Assembly (NCBI GenBank): GCA_002358875.1
Contig: DEPS01000024.1
Location: forward strand, 1 to 30,239
Source of the DNA: Lachnospiraceae bacterium UBA3386
GTDB taxonomy: Bacteria > Bacillota > Clostridia > Lachnospirales > Lachnospiraceae
Length of the DNA: 30,239 bases
Direction: 5' to 3'
Made by a program: the position numbers and the translations under genes. Positions 23,680 through 30,239 of the stretch are shown piece by piece (the first letter of the stretch is position 1; each line of letters starts with the position of its first letter). A model generated the notes under the pieces. The model saw only the letters and a list, made by a program, of their open reading frames with translations, made no database searches and was not told where the DNA came from.

Positions 23680-25836
23680 TCAGATCAGGCCGCGTTTCTC
23701 CGCGATGATGACGGCGGTGTGCTTGACTTCGATCGGAATGTTGTGGGCATCCATGCCGCCGCGGATCTGCATCAGGCAGCCGGGACAGTCGACCGCGACG
23801 ACCTGCGCGCCGGTCTCCTGAATATGCTCGAGTTTCTTTGCCAGGATGGGAGCCGCGACCTCCGGAAGCTTGATACTGTAGGTACCGCCGAATCCGCAGC
23901 AGACATCAGATTCTGTCATCTCGACCAGCTTTACTCCCCTGGTCTTTGTGAGGAGATCCCTCTGCTCATGAGTCACGCCCAGTTCTCTCTTGAGATGGCA
24001 GGAGTCATGATAAGTGATGGTGAGCGGTGTGTCGTCGCCTTCCTCTGACAGACCTCCCAGATCATAGAAGAGCTTGCAGAAGTCAAAGGTCTTTTTGCCG
24101 AGCTCCTCTGCCTTTTTGTAAAGCTCGGAGCCCTCCTCGAAGAACTTCTTGTACTCTCGCAGCTGGTGCGTGCAGGTCGGGCAGGCGGAGACGATATAAT
24201 CGTAGTCCTCGGCGTGCATGGCCTCGACGTTGAGCTGTGCAGTCTTTTTGGCGTTCTCGCGGTCTCCCATGAAGGTCGCGGGCGCGCCGCAGCAGGACTG
24301 GCCCATGGGCATGTCGACAATATAGCCGATCGAATTCAGATCCGCGATGACTGCCTTTGCTATGTCAACATAGGCGAAGTCAAGCAGACATCCTGCGAAG
24401 ATCGCGATCTTACCTTTGGGATTTTCGACCTTCTGCTCGATGGTCGGGAAGATGTCGCGGAAGGGAACAGGCGCGATGCTCATCAGACTTCTGCCTTCCG
24501 TCATGCCGGACAGGAACATGGGCAGATGACGGATGAAATTCGTTCCCTTCGTGAAGGGACCCTGAGCCACGGAGGCGATGCGCAGCATTGAATGGAAGAG
24601 CTTTCTGTCGCTGACCGCGTCAAGCGCGAACTTGTAGACCGGGTTCGGGTTCGCCTCATAGCTTCTCTCGCGAAGCTTCATGATCATCTCGGGGATGTGG
24701 AGCCCGCCGCCGCAGACCTCCTTGCAGCGTCCGCACTGCAGGCAGATATTCTGGATCTCGTCCGCCCTCTCCTCAGAGACCAGGAAGTGGGTCAGGAGCG
24801 TTCCGATGCCTCCGGTATAGACCTTGGAGCCATAGACATGGCCGCCGACCAGGGCAAATGCGGGACATACGTCCAGACATGCGCCGCAGCGGATGCAGTT
24901 GTAGATCTCGCGGAATTCAGGATCCGCCAGAATGGCCCGGCGTCCCGGATCGTCGAGGATGACCGCGTAGAATTCCTTCTTTTCCTTCTCATCGGTCTCT
25001 TTGTCAGCCGTCACCTCCGTGGCGCCCGTATACATGGAAATATAGGACGTGATGCGCTGACCTGTGCCGTTGCGGGGAAGGGCTTTGAAGATCCAGCGGG
25101 CATCCGTGAGCTTGTCTACGAATTTTTCAATACCAAAGACATACAGATGGATCTTGGGAAGGGTACCGACCATGCGGCCGTTGCCCTCGTTGGACATGGT
25201 AAAGACTGTGCCGGTCTCCGCGACCGCGACGTTGGCGCCGGAGACGCCCATATCGGCTGTCTCGAACTTCTCGCGCATGATGCGGCGGGCGGTCTTGACC
25301 TCCTCGGCGATCACAGGCTCGTTCTTTGTCTTCGTATAATCAGTAAAATAGTCAGCGACCTGTTCCTTGTTCAGATGAAGGGCCGGCATGACCATGTGGA
25401 CGGGGGTATTACCCTCCAGCGCGATAATGAATTCGCCAAGGTCGGTCTCCTGCACCAGGACACCGTCGTCGCCCAGAACGTGGTTCATGTGGATCTCTTC
25501 AGAAGCCATTGATTTGGACTTGACAATGGTCTTGACTCCCTTTTCCTTGACCAGGTTCCGGATATATTCCATAGCTTCTTCCGCGTTGTGGGCGTGGAAG
25601 ACATTTCCGCCGCGCGCTGTGCAGTTTTTGGTAAACTTCTCGATCATCTCGTCGATGTGCTCGGCGGAATAGCTCTTTACTTCCTTAATCTTGTCGCGCG
25701 TCGCCTCAAAATCGACGCCGGCATAGGATTTTTCTCTCTTTGCAGGATAGGTCGCGCAGAATGTGCCCAGCGTCCTGCTGAGCGTCGTATTTTTTAAGGC
25801 TTCCTGTATTTCCTGCTTCAGTTCCAGACTTGCCAT
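23680..25836 (-). CDS. lutBA: Fused LutB-LutA iron-sulfur lactate utilisation protein
   Basis: A 718-residue protein combining what are usually two proteins. The N-terminal LUD domain (about 20-300; KSKSMASEEIHMNH, GVSGANVAVAETGTV) is followed by two [4Fe-4S] clusters (CIRCGACLDVCP and CLQCGRCKEVC, about 310-375). Two CCG cysteine-rich domains follow (about 465-710; GCLLDFAYV with SCCGAPATF and SACPTC, then YHDSCHLKRELG with SDVCCGFGG and VDCPGC), as in LutA/GlpC/HdrD. It is expected to oxidise a lactate-type hydroxyacid and pass electrons on. The ATG at 25836 has AGGAG about 10 bases upstream; an in-frame extension to 25971 lacks one. It follows lutC by 110 bases. The true substrate and electron acceptor are inferred from context only. 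Confidence 0.92.
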   Translation of the reverse strand: MASLELKQEIQEALKNTTLSRTLGTFCATYPAKREKSYAGVDFEATRDKIKEVKSYSAEHIDEMIEKFTKNCTARGGNVFHAHNAEEAMEYIRNLVKEKGVKTIVKSKSMASEEIHMNHVLGDDGVLVQETDLGEFIIALEGNTPVHMVMPALHLNKEQVADYFTDYTKTKNEPVIAEEVKTARRIMREKFETADMGVSGANVAVAETGTVFTMSNEGNGRMVGTLPKIHLYVFGIEKFVDKLTDARWIFKALPRNGTGQRITSYISMYTGATEVTADKETDEKEKKEFYAVILDDPGRRAILADPEFREIYNCIRCGACLDVCPAFALVGGHVYGSKVYTGGIGTLLTHFLVSEERADEIQNICLQCGRCKEVCGGGLHIPEMIMKLRERSYEANPNPVYKFALDAVSDRKLFHSMLRIASVAQGPFTKGTNFIRHLPMFLSGMTEGRSLMSIAPVPFRDIFPTIEQKVENPKGKIAIFAGCLLDFAYVDIAKAVIADLNSIGYIVDMPMGQSCCGAPATFMGDRENAKKTAQLNVEAMHAEDYDYIVSACPTCTHQLREYKKFFEEGSELYKKAEELGKKTFDFCKLFYDLGGLSEEGDDTPLTITYHDSCHLKRELGVTHEQRDLLTKTRGVKLVEMTESDVCCGFGGTYSIKLPEVAAPILAKKLEHIQETGAQVVAVDCPGCLMQIRGGMDAHNIPIEVKHTAVIIAEKRGLI

Positions 25837-25945
25837 GTTTTTTTCTCTCCTTTCCTGCCTGCGGAACACGGCTTTGGCACCGCTGCATGCCCTGCTTTCA
25901 TGTAAGCCGCTGCCCTGCGTGGCAGCGGGCAGATGCATCCTTCCA

Positions 25946-26494
25946 TCAGGCGTCTGTAACGACAAGAGCATACAGCCTCAGCGGGCCGTGTACACCGACG
26001 GTAGTGACGCACTCGATATCCGCAGTCCTGCTGGGTCCGGTAATAAAGCCGACAAAATTCGGAAGCTCGGGAAGGCCGCAGAGTGTGTCGAACATGGCGT
26101 CGTAGTCCTCGACGATCGTCGAGCCTTTGATGATGGCGACATAATCCTCGGACATGGTCGCCACGATCCTTGCATCTACTTCATCGCCGACCTGCATCAC
26201 ACTTCCCAGATCCGCGATCCCGTACTGGACCTCCGAGATTCCTCCCTGGGCGGTCTCGGCATGAAGCCGGATGTGGTCCGTGAACACCTCTATGCCTGCC
26301 TCCTTAAGAGCGGGAACGATTCCCAGCTCCTGCAAATAACCCGTCTCCGCAACGCAAGCCGTCTTAAGCCCCTTCGCCTTGAAGAGGTCCGCCACCACTT
26401 TTGCGGCGTCAGCCCCTGCTGCCAGTGAACATTCCCCGTTGACCGCTTCCAGGTTCGTTTTGAAACGTTCAAACAGCGCGTCTGTTGTACTCAT
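25946..26494 (-). CDS. lutC: LutC-like LUD-domain protein
   Basis: A 182-residue LUD protein matching LutC/YkgG: a helical N-terminus, the DHIRLHAETAQGGISEVQYGIADLG stretch with its short acidic/Asn-containing region, IVEDYDAMF and the C-terminal FITGPSRTADIECVTTVGVHGP, a strongly conserved family signature. LutC forms the L-lactate oxidase complex with LutA and LutB. ATG with AAAGGAG eight bases upstream. It is the first gene of the minus-strand lut-men-fix run and follows a good promoter at 26572-26600. Confidence 0.93.
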   Translation of the reverse strand: MSTTDALFERFKTNLEAVNGECSLAAGADAAKVVADLFKAKGLKTACVAETGYLQELGIVPALKEAGIEVFTDHIRLHAETAQGGISEVQYGIADLGSVMQVGDEVDARIVATMSEDYVAIIKGSTIVEDYDAMFDTLCGLPELPNFVGFITGPSRTADIECVTTVGVHGPLRLYALVVTDA

Positions 26495-26571
26495 CTGGCT
26501 TACTCCTTTCTACTTAGCTGTCACATGAATGGTTACGTTAAAACTATATAAATCACGATATCCGTACCAGA

Positions 26572-26600
26572 ATTATATTACATTTTCACAACAACTGCAA
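26572..26600 (-). promoter_or_regulatory. Promoter of the lut-men-fix run
   Basis: Minus strand: TTGCAG (26595-26600), exactly 17 bases, TATAAT (26572-26577). Transcription would start near 26565, about 70 bases before the lutC ATG. The space 26495-26842 (348 bases) holds no gene, only this promoter, the palindrome at 26643-26679 and the divergent promoter for the HAD gene. Confidence 0.7.
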
Positions 26601-26642
26601 TTATTCGGCATATTTTATAGTGTATTTTCACAAAGCCAGCTG

Positions 26643-26679
26643 CTGATTACGCCCTCCTGGCGGAGTGAACAGTAATCAG
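26643..26679. promoter_or_regulatory. Palindromic element between divergent promoters
   Basis: CTGATTAC (26643-26650) and GTAATCAG (26672-26679) are perfect arms; between them CTCC-TGGC-GGAG (26654-26665) makes a second palindrome. It lies ~75-115 bases upstream of the lutC start of transcription and ~100 upstream of the HAD-gene start. No T tract. A shared operator for a dimeric regulator is the likeliest reading; the regulator is not in the window. Confidence 0.4.
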
Positions 26680-26777
26680 GACCGGCTGCTGTACCGGCAG
26701 GCCCGTGTATGAACAGAGGCGGCGCAGACGCGGCATATATTTTTTTCCATCGTGTAAATCCTTTAGACCTCTTTCTG

Positions 26778-26786
26778 TGATATACT
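26778..26786 (+). promoter_or_regulatory. Extended -10 of the Cof-type HAD gene
   Basis: TGA followed by TATACT (26781-26786) forms a TGnTATAcT element. No good -35 lies 17 bases upstream. Transcription would start near 26793, ~50 bases before the start codon. Confidence 0.4.
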
Positions 26787-26842
26787 TATCCGGAAAGATA
26801 CATGATACGCAATGCGAAAAGATTCAGATTAAGGAGAAAACT

Positions 26843-27658
26843 ATGATCAGACTCGCCGCAAGCGATATTGACGGTACACTGGTAAGGGAAGGCTCACACG
26901 TGATCGACCCCGCTTATCACGGCCTTATCCGCGCAATGAGGGAAAAAGGGATTGAGTTCTGCGTCTGCAGCGGAAGACAGTTCGCGAGCATCATGCAGCT
27001 CTTCTCTCCGGTCGCGGATGACGTCTATTTCATCGCCGAAAACGGGACCATCCTGCGTACCAGGGACAAGATCCTGCATACCTGGACGGTCGACGAAGCC
27101 ATGGTCCTTCCTCTGCTTGAGGATATCCGCAGTATCGAAGGTGCCCATACTCTTTTCTGCACTCCGGACCGCACATATCTGGAGGCGGGCGAGGACAGCT
27201 ATGTTTATCATTTTCTTAAGGATGAATACCGGTACGAAATCCAGAACGTGCCGGATCTCGCCGCCCTCCCCCGGAACAACATTTCCAAGATCACGATCTA
27301 CCACGACGACGCCGAAGCCGCCTGCAGCGGTCTTGTGTCGTCGCACTGGGGACATGACCTCAAGATGGCTTCCTCCGGAAAGACCTGGATCGACATATGC
27401 TCGAAAGAAGCGGGAAAGGGTACGGCCCTGTCCCTTTTGCAGAAACACCTCGGCGTCTCCAAAGAAGAGACGGTCTATTTCGGGGACAACATGAATGACC
27501 TGCCCGCCTTCGAGAAAGCAGGCATAGCCGGAACCGTCATTGACGCCCGCCCGGAGGTTCGCGAAAAGGCGGACCTCATTGCTCCATCTTTTAAGGAACT
27601 GGGCGTCCTGAAGGCGCTGCAGCAGATCCTTGATAACCAGACCGGCTCCGCCCTGTAA
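26843..27658 (+). CDS. Cof-type HAD-IIB hydrolase
   Basis: A 271-residue phosphatase of the HAD superfamily, subfamily IIB (Cof). Motif I is AASDIDGTLV, motif II is CSGRQF, the conserved Lys and the C-terminal metal motif IV is VYFGDNMNDLPAFEKAG, followed by the usual late Ala/Glu-rich stretch. The start giving MIRLAASDIDGTL is chosen because AAGGAG lies six bases upstream; an in-frame extension to 26705 is Arg-rich and has no ribosome site. Substrate unknown; many members hydrolyse sugar phosphates or pyridoxal phosphate. Divergent from the lut run. Confidence 0.9.
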   Translation: MIRLAASDIDGTLVREGSHVIDPAYHGLIRAMREKGIEFCVCSGRQFASIMQLFSPVADDVYFIAENGTILRTRDKILHTWTVDEAMVLPLLEDIRSIEGAHTLFCTPDRTYLEAGEDSYVYHFLKDEYRYEIQNVPDLAALPRNNISKITIYHDDAEAACSGLVSSHWGHDLKMASSGKTWIDICSKEAGKGTALSLLQKHLGVSKEETVYFGDNMNDLPAFEKAGIAGTVIDARPEVREKADLIAPSFKELGVLKALQQILDNQTGSAL

Positions 27659-27694
27659 AGGCTTTCTCAGCAGATATTTCCCTGAATTGCCTTT
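27657..27694 (+). terminator. Weak possible terminator after the Cof-type gene
   Basis: AAAGGC (27657-27662, overlapping the stop) pairs with GCCTTT (27689-27694), with TCAG/CTGA inside. The T tract is short, so it may be inefficient. Confidence 0.35.
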
Positions 27695-27769
27695 ATCTGA
27701 TGATCCGGTCTGAGATCAATCCATTCATATTTGATGATTCCGCCCGGTATCCGTCCTCACATATCTTTT

Positions 27770-27811
27770 TTGCATACCACTGCCTGTATGCCTGTAATGT
27801 TACCGGTAACA
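27770..27811 (+). promoter_or_regulatory. Candidate mgtC promoter with overlapping palindrome
   Basis: TTGCAT (27770-27775), 17 bases, TGTAAT (27793-27798), whose -10 matches TATAAT at five of six while the -35 is poor. The perfect 14-bp palindrome TGTTACCGGTAACA (27798-27811) starts at the last base of the -10 and covers the predicted start of transcription, the classical place for a repressor to bind. Confidence 0.4.
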
Positions 27812-27870
27812 CGACTGCGCGCATGTAACCCTGTAACCCCTGTAAATACACCGCCTCTTTTTTATTTACA
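27785..27870 (+). repeat. TGTA-word repeat cluster before mgtC
   Basis: TGTA-beginning words occur at 27785, 27793, 27824, 27832 and 27841, spaced 8 or 9 bases within two groups. Two adjacent copies are TGTAACCC. The last word extends to TGTAAATA (27841-27848), which pairs with TATTTACA (27863-27870) across a 14-base loop. The pattern suggests cooperative binding of a regulator, or a leader hairpin. Confidence 0.5.
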
Positions 27871-27913
27871 TACGCTTTATCACTTCATGAGGCCTGCCGG
27901 AAAGGAGAAAGCC

Positions 27914-28651
27914 ATGTCGCTTGCCATTTATTACAACAGCCAGTTCACAATCGCCCAGTATGTGGATTTCTGCCTGCGCATCCTTCTCGCCTTTATAGTG
28001 GGCGGACTGATCGGCGCGGAACGCAGCCGCAGGTTCAAGGAAGCCGGGATCCGGACCCATATCATCGTCTGCGTAACGACCTCACTGATCATGCTGATCT
28101 CCAAATACGGCTTTGCCGACCTCACCTGGGGATCCGGCATGGAGCATTTCGCGACCAGGGGCGCTGACGCCGCCCGTGTCGCCGCCCAGGCCGTCAGCGG
28201 CATCAGCTTTCTGTGCGCAGGCGTGATCTTTAAGGTCGGAACCAGTGTCAGGGGTCTGACGACAGCCGCGGGAATCTGGCTCACAGCCGGGATCGGCCTC
28301 GCCATCGGAGCGGGAATGTATATCATTTCGATCTTTACCCTGATCGTCCTCTTTCTCCTGCAGCCTATCCTGCGCAGGTTTCCGATCGGAACAGACCTGT
28401 TTGAGGGCAACCACCTTCAGTTCGTCGTCAAGGACGAGCTGGACTTTGACACCGATCTCCGCGCCCAGCTGATCGCATGGAAGGCGCACGTCACGGAAAG
28501 CAAGGTCACCCGAAACAATGACGGTACCTTCCTCTACGACCTTGTCGTCCGGCGCGAGAAAGAACTCACTTATGCCGAGATCAGGGAATTTGTGGAAGGA
28601 CAGGGAGATATCGTCCTGTCTGTCAGCAATAATTCCATTTACCATCATTAA
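27914..28651 (+). CDS. mgtC: MgtC/SapB family membrane protein
   Basis: A 245-residue inner-membrane protein with four to five hydrophobic helices in the first ~150 residues. The motif RILLAFIVGGLIGAERSRRFKEAGIRTHIIVC is the MgtC signature (GxxIGxER and RTH), followed by VGTSVRGLTTAAGIWLTAGIGLAIGAGMY. The C-terminal ~90 residues form the cytoplasmic ACT-like domain. MgtC proteins are tied to low-Mg2+ or acid growth and membrane-potential control. The ATG at 27914 is chosen because AGGAG lies six bases upstream; an in-frame extension to 27731 has no ribosome site. A 255-base space upstream holds the operator-like repeats. Confidence 0.92.
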   Translation: MSLAIYYNSQFTIAQYVDFCLRILLAFIVGGLIGAERSRRFKEAGIRTHIIVCVTTSLIMLISKYGFADLTWGSGMEHFATRGADAARVAAQAVSGISFLCAGVIFKVGTSVRGLTTAAGIWLTAGIGLAIGAGMYIISIFTLIVLFLLQPILRRFPIGTDLFEGNHLQFVVKDELDFDTDLRAQLIAWKAHVTESKVTRNNDGTFLYDLVVRREKELTYAEIREFVEGQGDIVLSVSNNSIYHH

Positions 28652-28657
28652 TCAGCA

Positions 28658-28703
28658 TAAAAAAATCCGCCCGCACCCTGTTTGGTGGTGCGGGCGGACT
28701 TTT
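28658..28703. terminator. Strong bidirectional terminator (mgtC/nrdD)
   Basis: TCCGCCCGCACC (28666-28677) and GGTGCGGGCGGA (28687-28698) form a perfect 12-bp stem with a 9-base loop, with an A8 flank on the left and CTTTTT on the right. It ends both the plus-strand mgtC and the minus-strand nrdD transcripts. Confidence 0.9.
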
Positions 28704-28724
28704 TATTTTTTACAGAATTGTATT

Positions 28725-30239
28725 TCAGACCTTAACAGCTTCTCTTTTCTTTATAAAACCGGCGATCTCGCCGATGTTGGTGTACTTCTCAAAAGCGCCC
28801 CCGTCAAGAGGCATGAGCAGCGTGGGTGCCTGGATGATACCCATCTTCTCTGCAAAAGCAGATCCCTCCGGATCGTCCGCATACAGCACCTGGTAAGCGA
28901 TGCCGGCCTTTTCCAGCATCTTCTTCGCGGCGCCGCAGTTGGGGCAGGTGTGGGTGGCAACGAGGACAGCCTGCGGTGCTTTTACGGGAGCCTCAGACAT
29001 CCCGGCCTGTGCGTCCGCAGAGGATGATGCCGCAGCCTTCATCTCCCTGGCTGCTTCGCGTAAGGTTGCTGCCGTGGCCGCCGTGGGAGCCGCGGCGATG
29101 GCCTGAGCCATGCGGCGCTCCTGTGTCTGCCAGGCAGTACCCCTGATGCTCTTTCCCATTTTCTTCTCCGCATAGGTCCTGCGGTTTTTGAACTCGGAAA
29201 CCTTGCCGTCGTTCCAGTTGCGGACAGGGCGGTAATAGCCGGTGATGCGCGAATAGACCTCGGCGTCCCTTCCGCAGTAGGGACACTCAAAATGCTTTCC
29301 GGAAATATAACCGTGGTTCACGCACACCGAATAGGTCGGAGAAAGTGTGTAGTAGGGCAGACGGAAGTTCTCGGCGATCTTCTTTACCAAGGTCTGGGCC
29401 GCTCTCCAGTCCGGAAGCTCCTGGCCCAGGAACCCGTGGAAGACAGTTCCGGACGTATACATGGTCTGCATGTCGTCCTCCATCTCCAGGGCGTCAAAAA
29501 TATCGTCGGTGTAACCGACCGGCAGGTGCGTGCTGTTGGTATAATAGGGCGCGCCGCCGTTCTTTTCGGCTGTAATGATCTTCGGGAACTCCTCTATGTC
29601 GTGCTTTGCGAAACGGTAGGTCGTGGACTCCGCAGGGGTCGCCTCGAGGTTGTAGAGGTCGCCGTACTGCTCCTGGTAGTCGGAGAGACGGTCGCGCATG
29701 TGCTGCAGGACCTCCATGGCGAAACGGTGTCCCTGTCGGCCAGTGATATCGCCGGGAACCCAGGCCGCGTTCTCGATGGCCTCGTTCATGCCTACGATGC
29801 CGATCGTGGAGAAATGGTTGGTAAAGGTTCCCAGATACCGCCTCGTGTAGGGATAGAGACCCTCGTTCATCAGGCGGGTGATGACCTGCCTCTTGACGCG
29901 GAGGGATCTGGCAGCGATATCCATGTAGCGGTCGAGCATGGCGTAAAACTCATCCGCATTCTTCGCAATATAAGCCATGCGGGGAAGGTTGAGCGTGACG
30001 ACACCGATCGAACCGGTGCTCTCGCCGGACCCGAAATATCCGCCGCCCTTCTTGCGCAGCTCGCGCAGATCAAGGCGCAGACGGCAGCACATGGAGCGGA
30101 CATCGGAGGGCTCCATATCACTGTTCACATAGTTGGAAAAATAGGGTGTGCCGTACTTGGCCGTCATCTCAAAGAGCAGGCGGTTGTTCTCCGTCTCGCT
30201 CCAGTCGAAGTCCTTTGTGATGGAATAGGTCGGGATCGG
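28725..30239 (-). CDS. nrdD: Anaerobic ribonucleoside-triphosphate reductase with C-terminal glutaredoxin domain (5' end missing)
   Basis: The visible 504 residues are the C-terminal part of a class III ribonucleotide reductase; the reading frame stays open to the right window edge, so the N-terminus lies outside. The enzyme makes dNTPs from NTPs by a glycyl radical. Near residue 320 of the visible part are the zinc site CVNHGYISGKHFECPYCG and the radical loop RITGYYRPVRNWNDGKVSEF (glycyl radical at the Gly). An Ala-rich linker of ~55 residues then joins a glutaredoxin-like domain (last ~80 residues) with CPNC, KMLEKAGIAYQVLYAD and APTLLM. This tail could supply electrons or serve a regulatory redox role. 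The activase nrdG would be expected upstream/downstream but is not seen here. Confidence 0.93.
   Translation of the reverse strand, partial: PIPTYSITKDFDWSETENNRLLFEMTAKYGTPYFSNYVNSDMEPSDVRSMCCRLRLDLRELRKKGGGYFGSGESTGSIGVVTLNLPRMAYIAKNADEFYAMLDRYMDIAARSLRVKRQVITRLMNEGLYPYTRRYLGTFTNHFSTIGIVGMNEAIENAAWVPGDITGRQGHRFAMEVLQHMRDRLSDYQEQYGDLYNLEATPAESTTYRFAKHDIEEFPKIITAEKNGGAPYYTNSTHLPVGYTDDIFDALEMEDDMQTMYTSGTVFHGFLGQELPDWRAAQTLVKKIAENFRLPYYTLSPTYSVCVNHGYISGKHFECPYCGRDAEVYSRITGYYRPVRNWNDGKVSEFKNRRTYAEKKMGKSIRGTAWQTQERRMAQAIAAAPTAATAATLREAAREMKAAASSSADAQAGMSEAPVKAPQAVLVATHTCPNCGAAKKMLEKAGIAYQVLYADDPEGSAFAEKMGIIQAPTLLMPLDGGAFEKYTNIGEIAGFIKKREAVKV

Noticed and set aside
25837..25971. N-terminal extension of the LutBA frame to 25971
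   Set aside because: It overlaps the end of lutC, has no ribosome site, and the family sequence starts at the ATG at 25836 with AGGAG upstream.
26530..26569. TGGTTACG and CGTACCA inverted words around the predicted lutC transcription start, considered as a GntR/LutR-type operator
   Set aside because: GntR-type sites have close-set half-sites (TnGTnnnACnA); here the arms are ~25 bases apart and imperfect.

Overview
The window looks like a chromosomal segment of a fermentative, anaerobic Firmicute, most likely a Clostridia/Lachnospirales member of medium-high GC. The evidence is strong AGGAGG-type ribosome sites, several TTGACA/TATAAT-like promoters, a class III (oxygen-sensitive) ribonucleotide reductase, a PRD/PTS-type regulator, a PF06541 membrane protein and Fe-S lactate-utilisation proteins. 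No rRNA, tRNA, CRISPR array, phage or insertion sequence was seen. Genus-level assignment is not possible from this sequence alone.

Layout. (1) 1-6300: signalling block. Two GGDEF diguanylate cyclases and one membrane GGDEF-EAL protein lie on the minus strand, with a LysR regulator and a truncated membrane-sensor remnant among them. (2) 6360-8513: an MtlR/LicR-like PRD regulator with no PTS genes beside it. (3) 8779-14409: a minus-strand run read as D-2-hydroxyacid dehydrogenase, TIGR04076-HAD fusion, lipoprotein nuclease, tRNA-dihydrouridine synthase and SPFH protein, ending in a strong bidirectional terminator at 8714-8767. A 68-bp tandem repeat touches the dus stop codon. (4) 14554-17205: a stand-alone LUD protein, a YbaK deacylase and an NSS sodium symporter, then a divergent PF06541 protein. 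(5) 18182-26494: an energy/quinone block on the minus strand. A promoter at 26572-26600 leads into lutC, a fused lutB-lutA, a menA/ubiA prenyltransferase, a ubiE/menG methyltransferase, fixC and fixX, and then a terminator. A FlK-like thioesterase and a tocopherol-cyclase-like protein follow. (6) 26843-30239: a Cof-type HAD phosphatase and an MgtC protein on the plus strand, then the 3' part of nrdD carrying a fused glutaredoxin domain and running off the right edge.

How it fits together. The clearest system is the lut-men-fix block. It puts hydroxyacid (lactate-type) oxidation, two late steps of menaquinone synthesis and an ETF:quinone oxidoreductase pair in one transcription direction, suggesting that electrons from a 2-hydroxyacid or an ETF enter a membrane quinone pool in an otherwise fermentative cell. 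fixA/fixB are not in the window. The tocopherol-cyclase-like gene just downstream makes the set prenyltransferase + quinone methyltransferase + chromanol-cyclase family, which resembles the core of tocopherol synthesis; a cyclised (chromanol) menaquinone is a testable but unproven idea. Several leaders (before the dehydrogenase, the HAD fusion, fixC and mgtC) carry inverted repeats or repeated words that suggest local regulation.
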